Positions 43,145 to 51,015 of a stretch of 64,000 nucleotides of DNA are shown piece by piece; the stretch's first letter is position 1, and each line of letters opens with the position of its first letter. The notes beneath the pieces were generated by a model, which had not been told where the DNA came from, searched no databases, and saw only the letters and a program-made list of their open reading frames with translations. Made by a program: the position numbers and the translations under genes. The stretch covers positions 262,701-326,700 of the forward strand of contig JAQYWK010000004.1 of NCBI GenBank assembly GCA_030145055.1, written 5' to 3'. This DNA is from Desulfovibrio sp. (lineage in GTDB: Bacteria; Desulfobacterota; Desulfovibrionia; Desulfovibrionales; Desulfovibrionaceae).

Positions 43145-45736
43145 ATGAGCTTCTTTGACTGGCTTCCTTTCAGGAAAAAACAAGCCGAGAAAACACAAGA
43201 AGATCTGGCGGAAATTCGCCGGACGTTCGCGACCCGCTATGATCATTTCAGGTTGCTTATTCAGGCTAACTCCGAAACTCACGAATTGATGGCTGAGCTT
43301 GAAGAGGCTCTTCGTGGATTTCAGCCTTACGGAATGCATTATGTGCGGGCTTTATGTACTCGCATTTCTACATCAATTTTCCAAATGATAAGACATCTGA
43401 ATGAACTTGATCAGGGGTCATATGAAAAACTCTATGATCAGTTTTCAGTTATTCAGGATAAAATTGTACCTCATCTTGAGTCCAGACAACATAACGGAGA
43501 AGGAAAGCTTGTTCTTGCTCTTTCTGAGGTAGGGCGGGATCAGGCTGATCTTTGTGGGCCTAAGATGGCAACCCTCGGCGAAGCTGGAAACAAGCTCGGG
43601 CTTAAAATTCCAGCAGGTTTTGTTGTAACAACAGTTTCCTTTAGCAAATTTATGAAAAAGGAAGGGTTGGAGGAAGAGATCGATCGGTTGATTCAAACTG
43701 CTGATGCAGATGATAGTGAAGCTATGTTTCAGGTTTCATCAAAGATCATGCAACTGATTATTCAGTCTGATCTGCCAGATGATGTCGCGGCGTCTATCTT
43801 GGAGGCATATGATTTTTTATGTGGCAGTCAGGGTGGAGAGGTTAAGGTCGCGGTCCGTTCAAGTGCTTTAGGTGAAGATAGTGAAGGGGCCGCCTTTGCG
43901 GGCCAGTATCGTTCTATTTTAAACGTAGATCGTAGTTCTCTGATTTTAGCGTGTAAAGAAGTCATGGCTTCCAAATATTCTCTGCAGGCGATGGCTTACC
44001 GCATCAATCGGGGCATCCGAGATGAGGATGTTGCAATGAGTGTCGGTTGTATAATGATGATTGAAGCTGCTGCAGGTGGGGTTGCATATTCGCGGAGTCC
44101 TATGAATATCCGCGATGAAAATATTTCAATTTATTCCGTGTGGGGACTGCCGAAGGCTGTTGTTGACGGTTCTGTGGAGGCTGATGAATTTATGGTCGGT
44201 CGAACTGTTCCCATGCAGGTTATCGGTCACCATATAGCAGATAAGGAAGAGAAATATGTCTGTGATACAGGAGAGGGCGTTTGCAGCGTTCAGCAACTTA
44301 CCAGTCGGAGAACTGAGCCTTCGTTAACTGATGAGCAACTCGTAATCATTGCAGAACAGGCTGTTCGCATTGAGGACCATTTCGGCCCTGCTCAGGATAT
44401 TGAATGGGCAATCACGAAAGAGGGTGATCTTTATATTTTGCAATGCAGACCCTTAATGCAGCTTGAAGGGTCTCCTGAAGGGGTGTTGCAAAGTAGCTCG
44501 GTGTCTATTCCAGAGCTTACGGGTGGAAGAACAGCCAGTCCAGGGGTTGGAACCGGACCAATTTTTCATGTGCGTAAGGATGCAGATACTCTTCATTTTC
44601 CGGATGGCGGTGTTTTAGTTATTAAGCAGGCTTTACCTAGTCGTGCGGCTCTTTTGAGTCGATGCAGTGCTGTGATAACTGAGCAGGGCGGTATTGCCGG
44701 ACATTTAGCTAATGTGTCCAGAGAGTTCGGAGTTCCTGCTCTTTTCGGAGTGAAAGGAGCTCTTACCAGTTTTGAAGAAGGGCAAGTGGTAACTGTGGAT
44801 GCGGATGGGCGTGCAATTTATGACGGACGGATTACTGAGTTGCTTAAAGAAAAACCAAGGCACCGTCTTATGCGCGGGAGCTCTGTTCAGGCAACACTCA
44901 GAAAAGCCGCTAGACATATTGTACGGCTGAATCTGATTGATCCTGATTCTCTTAAATTTAAACCTGCCTACTGTAAAACTTTGCATGACATTATGCGTTA
45001 TTGCCATGAAATGGCTGTTCGCGAAATGTTCGAATTCGGTACTAAAAAAGAATTTGTTCAGGCCGCATCCCGCCAACTTATTTGCAATGTTCCGAAACAA
45101 TTTTGGATTCTTAATCTCGGTGACGGCATTGCTCCCGAAGGGAGAAAAAGAGCGGATAGATGTGTTCTTTTGGAACATATAAATTCTGCCCCCATGCAAG
45201 CTTTATGGGAAGGCATGCAGGCTGTCCCCTGGGAAGGTCCTCCGGCGGTGCATACGAAGGGATTATTGTCTGTAATGTTTGAAGCAACTGTTAATCCTGA
45301 TTTGAATACTACTAGCTCTTCTCGTTTTTCTCAGAGAAATTATTTCATGATTTCGGAGAGATATTGTTGTCTGCAATCCCGTTTCGGTTTTCATTTCTGC
45401 GGAGTTGAAGCTCTGCTTGGCGACCGGGTAAGTGAGAATTATGCAAGTTTTCAATTCAAAGGGGGAGCCGCTAATCTGGAGCGTCGTATTCTACGGGCAA
45501 AATTCGTTGGTGAAATTCTCGATGAATTTGATTTCAAAGTGAGGATCAGGGAAGACAATTTGAATGCCCGCCTTGAAGGTCTCGAGCGTTTGAGTATGGA
45601 AAGACGACTTAAAATTTTAGGTTATCTCATTACTCACACACGTCAGCTTGATATGATCATGACCAATAGTTTCGAAGTTGAAAAATATAAAAAGAAGTTT
45701 TTCGAAGATTTCAAGATGTTTCATGCTGTACAATAA
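43145..45736 (+). CDS. PEP-synthase-like phosphotransferase with novel C-terminal domain (PPS-B)
   Basis: An 863-residue paralogue of PPS-A with the same layout: helical N-domain (about 1-115), ATP-grasp (KMATLGEAGNKLGLKIPAGF, RSSALGEDSEGAAFAGQY, DIEWAITKEGDLYILQCRPL), swivelling domain with EQGGIAGHLANVSREFGVPA (His about 520), no TIM-barrel PEP site, and the shared C-terminal domain (LHDIMRYCHEMAV, VPWEGPPAV, SRFGFHFCGVE, LEGLERLS). It lies between the TSUP/unknown pair and a receiver (RR11). The conserved C-domain in both copies suggests it selects the phosphoryl acceptor. Confidence 0.85.
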   Translation: MSFFDWLPFRKKQAEKTQEDLAEIRRTFATRYDHFRLLIQANSETHELMAELEEALRGFQPYGMHYVRALCTRISTSIFQMIRHLNELDQGSYEKLYDQFSVIQDKIVPHLESRQHNGEGKLVLALSEVGRDQADLCGPKMATLGEAGNKLGLKIPAGFVVTTVSFSKFMKKEGLEEEIDRLIQTADADDSEAMFQVSSKIMQLIIQSDLPDDVAASILEAYDFLCGSQGGEVKVAVRSSALGEDSEGAAFAGQYRSILNVDRSSLILACKEVMASKYSLQAMAYRINRGIRDEDVAMSVGCIMMIEAAAGGVAYSRSPMNIRDENISIYSVWGLPKAVVDGSVEADEFMVGRTVPMQVIGHHIADKEEKYVCDTGEGVCSVQQLTSRRTEPSLTDEQLVIIAEQAVRIEDHFGPAQDIEWAITKEGDLYILQCRPLMQLEGSPEGVLQSSSVSIPELTGGRTASPGVGTGPIFHVRKDADTLHFPDGGVLVIKQALPSRAALLSRCSAVITEQGGIAGHLANVSREFGVPALFGVKGALTSFEEGQVVTVDADGRAIYDGRITELLKEKPRHRLMRGSSVQATLRKAARHIVRLNLIDPDSLKFKPAYCKTLHDIMRYCHEMAVREMFEFGTKKEFVQAASRQLICNVPKQFWILNLGDGIAPEGRKRADRCVLLEHINSAPMQALWEGMQAVPWEGPPAVHTKGLLSVMFEATVNPDLNTTSSSRFSQRNYFMISERYCCLQSRFGFHFCGVEALLGDRVSENYASFQFKGGAANLERRILRAKFVGEILDEFDFKVRIREDNLNARLEGLERLSMERRLKILGYLITHTRQLDMIMTNSFEVEKYKKKFFEDFKMFHAVQ

Positions 45737-45774
45737 AATTACGATTAAACTTGTTATACTGAGAGGTTAAGAAA

Positions 45775-46194
45775 ATGTCAGTGAACGTACTTCTGGCCGA
45801 TGATGAAAAAGGTTTTGTCGAGGCTTTAGCCCGGCGTCTGACAAAGCGCGGTTATACTGTGCAACAGGTTAACAGCGGCAGGGCGGCTGTTGATATCCTT
45901 GCAGATGATTCGAGTGTAGATGTCGTTGTGCTTGACGTTCGAATGCCGGAACCTAACGGGTTGGACACTCTCCATCTTATTAAAACGAAGTATCCTGCTG
46001 TGGAAGTTGTTATGCTGAGTGCTTATGGAACTCCTTTATGTACGATGGAAAGTATCCGATGGGGAGCATTTAAATTTCTGAACAAACCCGTTGAGTTGAA
46101 TGAGTTGATTACAACTATTGATGAAGCCGCCAAAGTTGGGCGTGTTCATCGCCAGAATATTAACGCTAAAGAATTGCAAATGGATCAGGCCTAA
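45775..46194 (+). CDS. Stand-alone receiver protein (RR11)
   Basis: A 139-residue receiver. The acidic pair is ADDEKGF, phospho-Asp is in VLDVRMPEPNG, and Lys in NKPVE. The switch segment is LSAYGT rather than LTGHA, so it differs from its neighbours. GAGAGG precedes the ATG. It follows PPS-B and precedes the SulP transporter by 11 bases. Confidence 0.9.
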   Translation: MSVNVLLADDEKGFVEALARRLTKRGYTVQQVNSGRAAVDILADDSSVDVVVLDVRMPEPNGLDTLHLIKTKYPAVEVVMLSAYGTPLCTMESIRWGAFKFLNKPVELNELITTIDEAAKVGRVHRQNINAKELQMDQA

Positions 46195-46205
46195 GGAGAA
46201 ATGTC

Positions 46206-47873
46206 ATGAAAGGTGGCTTTATGCCTACCGCTTTGCGGGGTGATGTTTTCGGAGGTCTGACTGCGGGTATTATCGCTTTACCCCTTGCTTTGGCTTTTGG
46301 TGTGGCAAGCGGCGCAGGAGCTGCTGCCGGTCTTTATGGGGCAATTATTCTTGGATTTTTCGCGACCATATTAGGTGGTACCCCGACTCAGGTTTCAGGT
46401 CCGACAGGCCCGATGACAGTCGTTACTGCTACAGCCTTAGCTGCTTATTCCGGGGAATTCCAATCTGTCTGTATGGTAATTGTTCTGGCGGGAGTCATTC
46501 AGATTCTTTTCGGCGTGTTCCATTTGGGAGGATTTGTCCGGTTTATCCCTTATCCGGTTATCTCAGGTTTTATGACAGGCATTGGCATAATTATTATTTT
46601 GCTTCAAATTGAGCCTGTGCTGGGCTGTGCAGGGGCTGGTTCTCCGTTAATGGCTATCGCGCAAATGCCGGAAGCTCTGGCGAATGTGTCTCTTCCAAGT
46701 CTTTCTCTGGCTGTTGCAACCATGATTATTGTGTTTATGATTCCTCCACGCATCACGAGGGTTGTTCCGTCTCCTCTTATTGCTCTGGTGGGTATGACTG
46801 CTGTTGCATGGACTTTTCATCTGCCTGTTCCCACTATCGGAGAAATACCTTCGGGTTTGCCTGAATTTCATTTACCCTCCATCAATTTATCCCAATGGAG
46901 CAGCATTGCCGGAACAGCGTTAGCTCTGGCTTTGTTAGGAACAATCGATTCTTTGTTGACTTCTATAGTGGCGGACTCTGTAACAAAGGATCATCACGAT
47001 TCAAACAGAGAGCTTATCGGGCAAGGTGTAGGTAATGCCTTATGCGGTTTTATGGGAGGTCTTCCCGGCGCAGGGGCAACCATGCGAACTGTCGTCAACA
47101 TCAAGGCTGGGGGTCGGACCAGATTATCCGGTGTTATTCATTCTCTGGTACTTTTGGTGATACTTCTAGGAGCGGGCCCGTTGGCTGCACATATTCCACT
47201 TGCTGTGCTGGCGGGTATTTTAGTCAAAGTAGGTGTTGATATTCTTGACTATAGGCTGCTCCGTCTCGTTCGTAAAATTCCGCGTGAGGATTTAATGGTA
47301 ATGGTTACAGTGTTCGGAGTTACAGTCTTCGTTGACTTGATTGTTGCGGTGGCTCTCGGAGTAACGCTTGCAGCGATTATGACTACGTGGCGCATAGCCA
47401 GTCAGACCCGCATAAGTATTCTGGGTGCGGGAAAGTGTAAGGATAAGTCTTTTTCTGATCGCGAGATTCAGGAGGGCAGTAATTTTCGTATTCGTGTCGT
47501 CACCATAAATGGTCCGTTCTTTTTTGGCACAACCTCTCAGATGACGGATAAAGTAGAAAGTTTGCTTGGTACGCGTATTGTGGTTGTGGATTGTATGGAA
47601 GTTCCCTTTATTGATATTTCCGCAGTTTTCGCTTTAAGCGAAATGGTTGAAAAACTTCGCGATGTAAACATTCGGGTTGTTCTTGCACTGGGGGATGACA
47701 TGTGTCAGCGCATGAAAGAACTTGGACTCATCAAAATTGTAGGCGAAGAGAACATTTTCAAAAGTCATGGCAGTGCCTTGCAAATGGCGCAGATGCTTTT
47801 AGATGAAGACGATGAAATGTTGCTAATTCCTGAAGGAATGGAGGACTCTGTAAAAAAGTCATGTAATGTTTGA
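46206..47873 (+). CDS. SulP-family anion transporter with STAS domain
   Basis: A 555-residue transporter with about 11-14 membrane segments (DVFGGLTAGIIALPLALAFGVASGAG at the N-terminus, QVSGPTGPMTVVT about 60-75) and a cytoplasmic C-terminal STAS domain (about 425-530, FFFGTTSQM, VVDCMEVPFIDISAVFAL). SulP members carry sulfate, bicarbonate or dicarboxylates. In sulfate reducers they are candidate sulfate importers. AAGGAGA precedes the ATG. It is the last gene of operon 2, and its stop lies ten bases before the tRNA-Arg remnant. Confidence 0.93.
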   Translation: MKGGFMPTALRGDVFGGLTAGIIALPLALAFGVASGAGAAAGLYGAIILGFFATILGGTPTQVSGPTGPMTVVTATALAAYSGEFQSVCMVIVLAGVIQILFGVFHLGGFVRFIPYPVISGFMTGIGIIIILLQIEPVLGCAGAGSPLMAIAQMPEALANVSLPSLSLAVATMIIVFMIPPRITRVVPSPLIALVGMTAVAWTFHLPVPTIGEIPSGLPEFHLPSINLSQWSSIAGTALALALLGTIDSLLTSIVADSVTKDHHDSNRELIGQGVGNALCGFMGGLPGAGATMRTVVNIKAGGRTRLSGVIHSLVLLVILLGAGPLAAHIPLAVLAGILVKVGVDILDYRLLRLVRKIPREDLMVMVTVFGVTVFVDLIVAVALGVTLAAIMTTWRIASQTRISILGAGKCKDKSFSDREIQEGSNFRIRVVTINGPFFFGTTSQMTDKVESLLGTRIVVVDCMEVPFIDISAVFALSEMVEKLRDVNIRVVLALGDDMCQRMKELGLIKIVGEENIFKSHGSALQMAQMLLDEDDEMLLIPEGMEDSVKKSCNV

Positions 47874-47881
47874 ACATAATC

Positions 47882-47933
47882 TTCCTAATATTGGTGCCGT
47901 AGGTCCGATTCCTCTCGGGGTCACCATATAAAT
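47882..47933 (+). pseudogene. Decayed 3' half of tRNA-Arg(CCT): right att-like repeat
   Basis: Matches 12,581-12,632 at 48 of 52 positions, from the anticodon loop to seven bases past the CCA. The 5' half is missing, and the T-loop TTCGATT has become TCCGATT with two more changes in the T-stem/acceptor boundary, so it is not a working tRNA. It marks the right boundary of the 35-kb island. Confidence 0.8.
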
Positions 47934-47934
47934 C

Positions 47935-47968
47935 AAGGGTCAACTCATCGTATGAGTTGACCTTTTTT
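47935..47968 (+). terminator. Terminator of operon 2 / island edge
   Basis: GGTCAACTCAT-CGT-ATGAGTTGACC, an 11-bp perfect stem followed by six T. It lies directly after the tRNA remnant and so also ends the SulP transcript. Confidence 0.85.
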
Positions 47969-48159
47969 GCGTCCAACGGTTTTTACATCTAGAATGAAAT
48001 TGATCACATCAAGTGTGTCTATTCTAATATTTTTCCAGTGAGAGGAAGCAAGTAAGGACGTCGCTAAACTCGGGTTTTTGTTTGACATCAAATGGCCTCA
48101 ATGCCATATTTTAGTAAATAATGTTTATATTTTTTGAATCTATCGCAACGGGAAGGCTA

Positions 48160-48666
48160 ATGTTTTTCTTCGATAAAAATATCTGCAAAGAACCTCTTGA
48201 AGACCCTCTGGTTAAACGGCTGTGGTTTCTTATCCGAATTTCCGTTAGATTCCTGGCTATTTTGATGACTCTAGTCATTGTTTGGGGGACTCTGGATGTC
48301 GTGTGGGTTCTTTATCAGCGAATGATGACTCCTCCTGTTTTTCTACTCAATATCAATGATATTCTGGCTACCTTCGGCGCCTTTATGGCTGTCCTAATAG
48401 CAATAGAGATATTTGCTAATATAGTGATTTATTTAGAATACCGCATGATCCATCTTAAACTTGTGGTCGCAACTGCGCTGATGGCTGCAGCTCGAAAAGT
48501 TATCGTTTTAGATTTCAAGGCTCATGATTCTGGGATGGTTTTTTCCCTAGCGGCAATCATAATTTCTCTTGGAGCTTGCTACTGGCTAATAGGGCGCCAT
48601 GAACAACGTGATGAGAGCTCACTAGATCCCTGTAATGTTGATTTTAATGAAGCCGATGATGTTTAG
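48160..48666 (+). CDS. PsiE-like (phosphate-starvation-inducible) membrane protein
   Basis: A 168-residue integral membrane protein with four hydrophobic segments and a short polar tail. The segments WFLIRISVRFLAILMTLVIV, then NINDILATFGAFMAVLIAIEIFANIVIYL and LVVATALMAAARKVIVLDF match the PsiE family pattern, whose biochemical role is unknown. An ATG 13 codons earlier (48,121) is possible but has no Shine-Dalgarno; GGAAGG stands just before 48,160. It lies outside the island repeat and 28 bases before the Usp gene, probably co-transcribed with it. Confidence 0.75.
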   Translation: MFFFDKNICKEPLEDPLVKRLWFLIRISVRFLAILMTLVIVWGTLDVVWVLYQRMMTPPVFLLNINDILATFGAFMAVLIAIEIFANIVIYLEYRMIHLKLVVATALMAAARKVIVLDFKAHDSGMVFSLAAIIISLGACYWLIGRHEQRDESSLDPCNVDFNEADDV

Positions 48667-48694
48667 TGTTGTTTAAATTTTATTTGGAGAAGCC

Positions 48695-49603
48695 ATGTTT
48701 AAAAATGTACTATTAGATTTAGGTTCAAGAGCTGATGGGCAACTAATTGCTCATGTTGCGTCTTTTTGCGAACGCGCAAACGCAAATCTCACAGTTTTAA
48801 ATGTGTTTGAAGAGCCTTCCAAATCCGTATCGACATACTTTTCCACTCACCATAAAGATCTCCAGAAGATCATTGTTGAAAGCTATGACAATAAAGTTTC
48901 CGAGGAAGTGATAAAGATTGGTTTTGACCTATCTAAAATCAAGAAAGAAATTCGGTGGGGAAAAGACTTTATTGAGACGATCAAGCTCGCAAAAGAGGGT
49001 GAATATGATCTTGTGATCTCAGCTTCTCAAGCTCTTTCAGGGACTCCAGACAGTACAGCCATGCATCTGATGCGCAAATGTCCATGTCCTGTTTGGATTC
49101 ATCGCGGGGATCTTTGGCGCGGAGCTGTACGTATTCTAGCAGCAATAAACACTTCGGATATTTCAGAAGAAAACCGGAAGTTGAACCAGAAAATTATTGA
49201 TCACAGTATTAAGTTAATTGAGATCCTCCGAGGTCACTTGCATGTCGTCACATGCTGGTCCGGCTATATGGAATCTGTTTTAACTAGCCCCCGATTTAGT
49301 GAAGCTGAAACGAATAAATATTTAGAGTATGAACAGCAGCAAGCTGAGAAAGAATTTGAGTTACTTCTTGCCAATTCTGACTCAAAGGATTTTGTGAAGG
49401 GAAAAATAATACATGGCAACCCTGCAACCATTATTCCTCAATATGCAGCGAAGCAAAAAATGGATATTGTTGTAATGGGGAGTGTCGCTCGGGCTGGCAT
49501 CCCCGGCTTGCTTGTTGGGAATACTGCAGAAAGAATCGTTTCTAGTCTTGAAAATTCTATTCTTGCAATCAAGCCTGATGGTTTTGTGTCTCCTGTTAAG
49601 TAG
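48695..49603 (+). CDS. Tandem universal stress protein (UspE-like)
   Basis: A 302-residue cytoplasmic protein with two Usp folds (about 1-145 and 150-302). The first shows KNVLLDLGSRADGQLIAHV and DLVISAS. The second ends in the nucleotide-loop motif MDIVVMGSVARAGIPGLLVGNTAERI. It probably binds ATP and modulates stress responses. TTTGGAGAAG precedes the ATG. It forms a likely unit with PsiE-like upstream and hemerythrin downstream. Confidence 0.9.
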   Translation: MFKNVLLDLGSRADGQLIAHVASFCERANANLTVLNVFEEPSKSVSTYFSTHHKDLQKIIVESYDNKVSEEVIKIGFDLSKIKKEIRWGKDFIETIKLAKEGEYDLVISASQALSGTPDSTAMHLMRKCPCPVWIHRGDLWRGAVRILAAINTSDISEENRKLNQKIIDHSIKLIEILRGHLHVVTCWSGYMESVLTSPRFSEAETNKYLEYEQQQAEKEFELLLANSDSKDFVKGKIIHGNPATIIPQYAAKQKMDIVVMGSVARAGIPGLLVGNTAERIVSSLENSILAIKPDGFVSPVK

Positions 49604-49648
49604 TTACGATGTCAGTATAAATGTTAACTAGAGTGGGAGAGTTCACAT

Positions 49649-50116
49649 ATGGATAATTTATGGAAGCAGGAATATTTACTCGATCTTGATAGTATTGATG
49701 ATCAGCATAAAAAGTTTTTCGAGATGACGGCGGGGATTGTTCAGCTTGCTGAAGGCATTGAGAATGATAGAGCTATCGGGCAAATAATTAAGGCTATTGG
49801 TGGGCTCAGAGCGTATGCTTTTCTTCATTTTAAAACTGAAGAAGAACTTCTTTTAAAGTATGCATTCCCCGGCTATTTGCATCATACTACTTTTCATAAT
49901 TTCTATTTAGAAAATATGATCAACTTTGAAACAGAATTCAAAGAGTTGATTAAAAGGAAAAATGATGGAGATGATATAAATGTTGCTATGGTCGAATACT
50001 TAACTCAGATGGCTGATTATGTTGCCGGTTGGTGGGCGGAGCATATTGTAAAACAGGACACCATTTACGCTAAGTATATAATTGAGCAGCGCAAAAAATT
50101 TGGAAAGAGTGAATAG
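49649..50116 (+). CDS. Bacteriohemerythrin
   Basis: A 155-residue four-helix di-iron O2-binding protein. Ligand motifs are all visible: DDQHKKFFEM (about 17-26), FLHFKTEEELL (HxxxE, about 57-67), LHHTTFHNF (about 76-84) and WWAEHIVKQDTIYA (HxxxxD, about 131-144). No signal peptide, so cytoplasmic. It is likely involved in oxygen sensing, storage or delivery in an oxygen-sensitive organism. Confidence 0.93.
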   Translation: MDNLWKQEYLLDLDSIDDQHKKFFEMTAGIVQLAEGIENDRAIGQIIKAIGGLRAYAFLHFKTEEELLLKYAFPGYLHHTTFHNFYLENMINFETEFKELIKRKNDGDDINVAMVEYLTQMADYVAGWWAEHIVKQDTIYAKYIIEQRKKFGKSE

Positions 50117-50127
50117 GTATCTGCTTT

Positions 50128-50421
50128 TTAAATATTTTCTTTAAGCCTCGTTAATTCTTCTATCATCATTGTTGGTAGAAATTGTGTCACTTCGTATTCT
50201 GCAACTCCGTTTATATGAAAGGGGTCTTCACTAATAATTTTATTAAGTTCTTCAAGACTGACATTTCTTGCTAAAATTATTCCACCAGTTCGTGGAACTT
50301 TCCTGCCTGACATTACAAAAATGCCTGCTTCGTATTGTTTTTTTAGAAATTCAATATGCTCATTTATGTATTTATCAACCTCTTCAAGAGGTGTGTTATA
50401 ATTTAAGCTTAAAATATACAT
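50128..50421 (-). CDS. YciI-family protein
   Basis: A 97-residue ferredoxin-fold protein starting MYILSLNYNTPLEEV, with HIEFLKKQYEAGIFVMSGR and GGIILARNVSLEELNKIISEDPFHINGVAEYEV. The His/Asp pair near DPFH is typical of YciI. Family members include a dehydrochlorinase-like enzyme, but most have no known role. The open frame extends 14 codons further, but the family N-terminus and GGAG upstream favour 50,421. It is a single gene on the minus strand between the hemerythrin and STAS genes. Confidence 0.85.
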   Translation of the reverse strand: MYILSLNYNTPLEEVDKYINEHIEFLKKQYEAGIFVMSGRKVPRTGGIILARNVSLEELNKIISEDPFHINGVAEYEVTQFLPTMMIEELTRLKENI

Positions 50422-50564
50422 TGTGTGTTGATCTCCGTGTTTAGGCGTGATACATCTTATCATCTTTGTTTGTCTAGAGTTTTTCTAATGTTTGCTTGTA
50501 TTAATTTAAAGTGTTGTTTTATAAGCTTAAAGTTATGTTAGTGGCTTGCTATTCAGGAGGGGTT

Positions 50565-50894
50565 ATGAATTTATCTCAGGAAAGGTCAGGGGATTATTTA
50601 GTAGTTGAGATTAATGAGCCGAGGGTCGATTCTACTAATTTTGCAATACTTGAATCTTCACTCTGTGAGATTATAGAGGGAGGGGAAAAGAATTTGATAA
50701 TTAATCTTTCTCAGGTTTCTTTCATGGATTCAAGTGGCATTGCAGGTTTGCTTCCTAGCGTTAAATCTCTGGCAGAAGACGGCAATCTTTTTCTAGTGGG
50801 GCTTAGCAGCAAAGTCTTACAGCTTTTTAATCTTGGCAAATTAGACACAATTTTTAATATATATCCTTCGGTTGAAGAGGTATTACAGAACTAA
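50565..50894 (+). CDS. STAS-domain anti-anti-sigma factor-like protein
   Basis: A 109-residue protein starting MNLSQERSGDYLVVEI, with NLIINLSQVSFMDSSGIAGLLPSVK. The DSSG motif supplies the phosphorylatable Ser of SpoIIAA/RsbV-type antagonists. AGGAGG before 50,565 overrides an open frame that begins 18 codons earlier. No cognate anti-sigma kinase is adjacent, so the partner lies elsewhere. Confidence 0.9.
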   Translation: MNLSQERSGDYLVVEINEPRVDSTNFAILESSLCEIIEGGEKNLIINLSQVSFMDSSGIAGLLPSVKSLAEDGNLFLVGLSSKVLQLFNLGKLDTIFNIYPSVEEVLQN

Positions 50895-50948
50895 ATTTAC
50901 TGCTGAGAGCTTTACAATTTCAGTTTTATTTTTACTTGAAGTGAAAAT

Positions 50949-50989
50949 AAAAAAGACCCAGAACAGTTTATCTGCTCTGGGTCTTTTTT
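50949..50989. terminator. Bidirectional terminator
   Basis: AAAAAGACCCAGA with ACAG, and CTGC with TCTGGGTCTTTTT, around TTTAT; T-runs on both strands. It separates the STAS gene (plus) from the cytochrome cluster (minus). Confidence 0.85.
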
Positions 50990-51015
50990 ATTTAGTGCGT
51001 TGTTTACTTTGGGAA

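Noticed and set aside
47882-47933. A second functional tRNA-Arg
   Set aside because: The acceptor 5' strand, D-arm and half the anticodon stem are missing, and the T-loop is altered.
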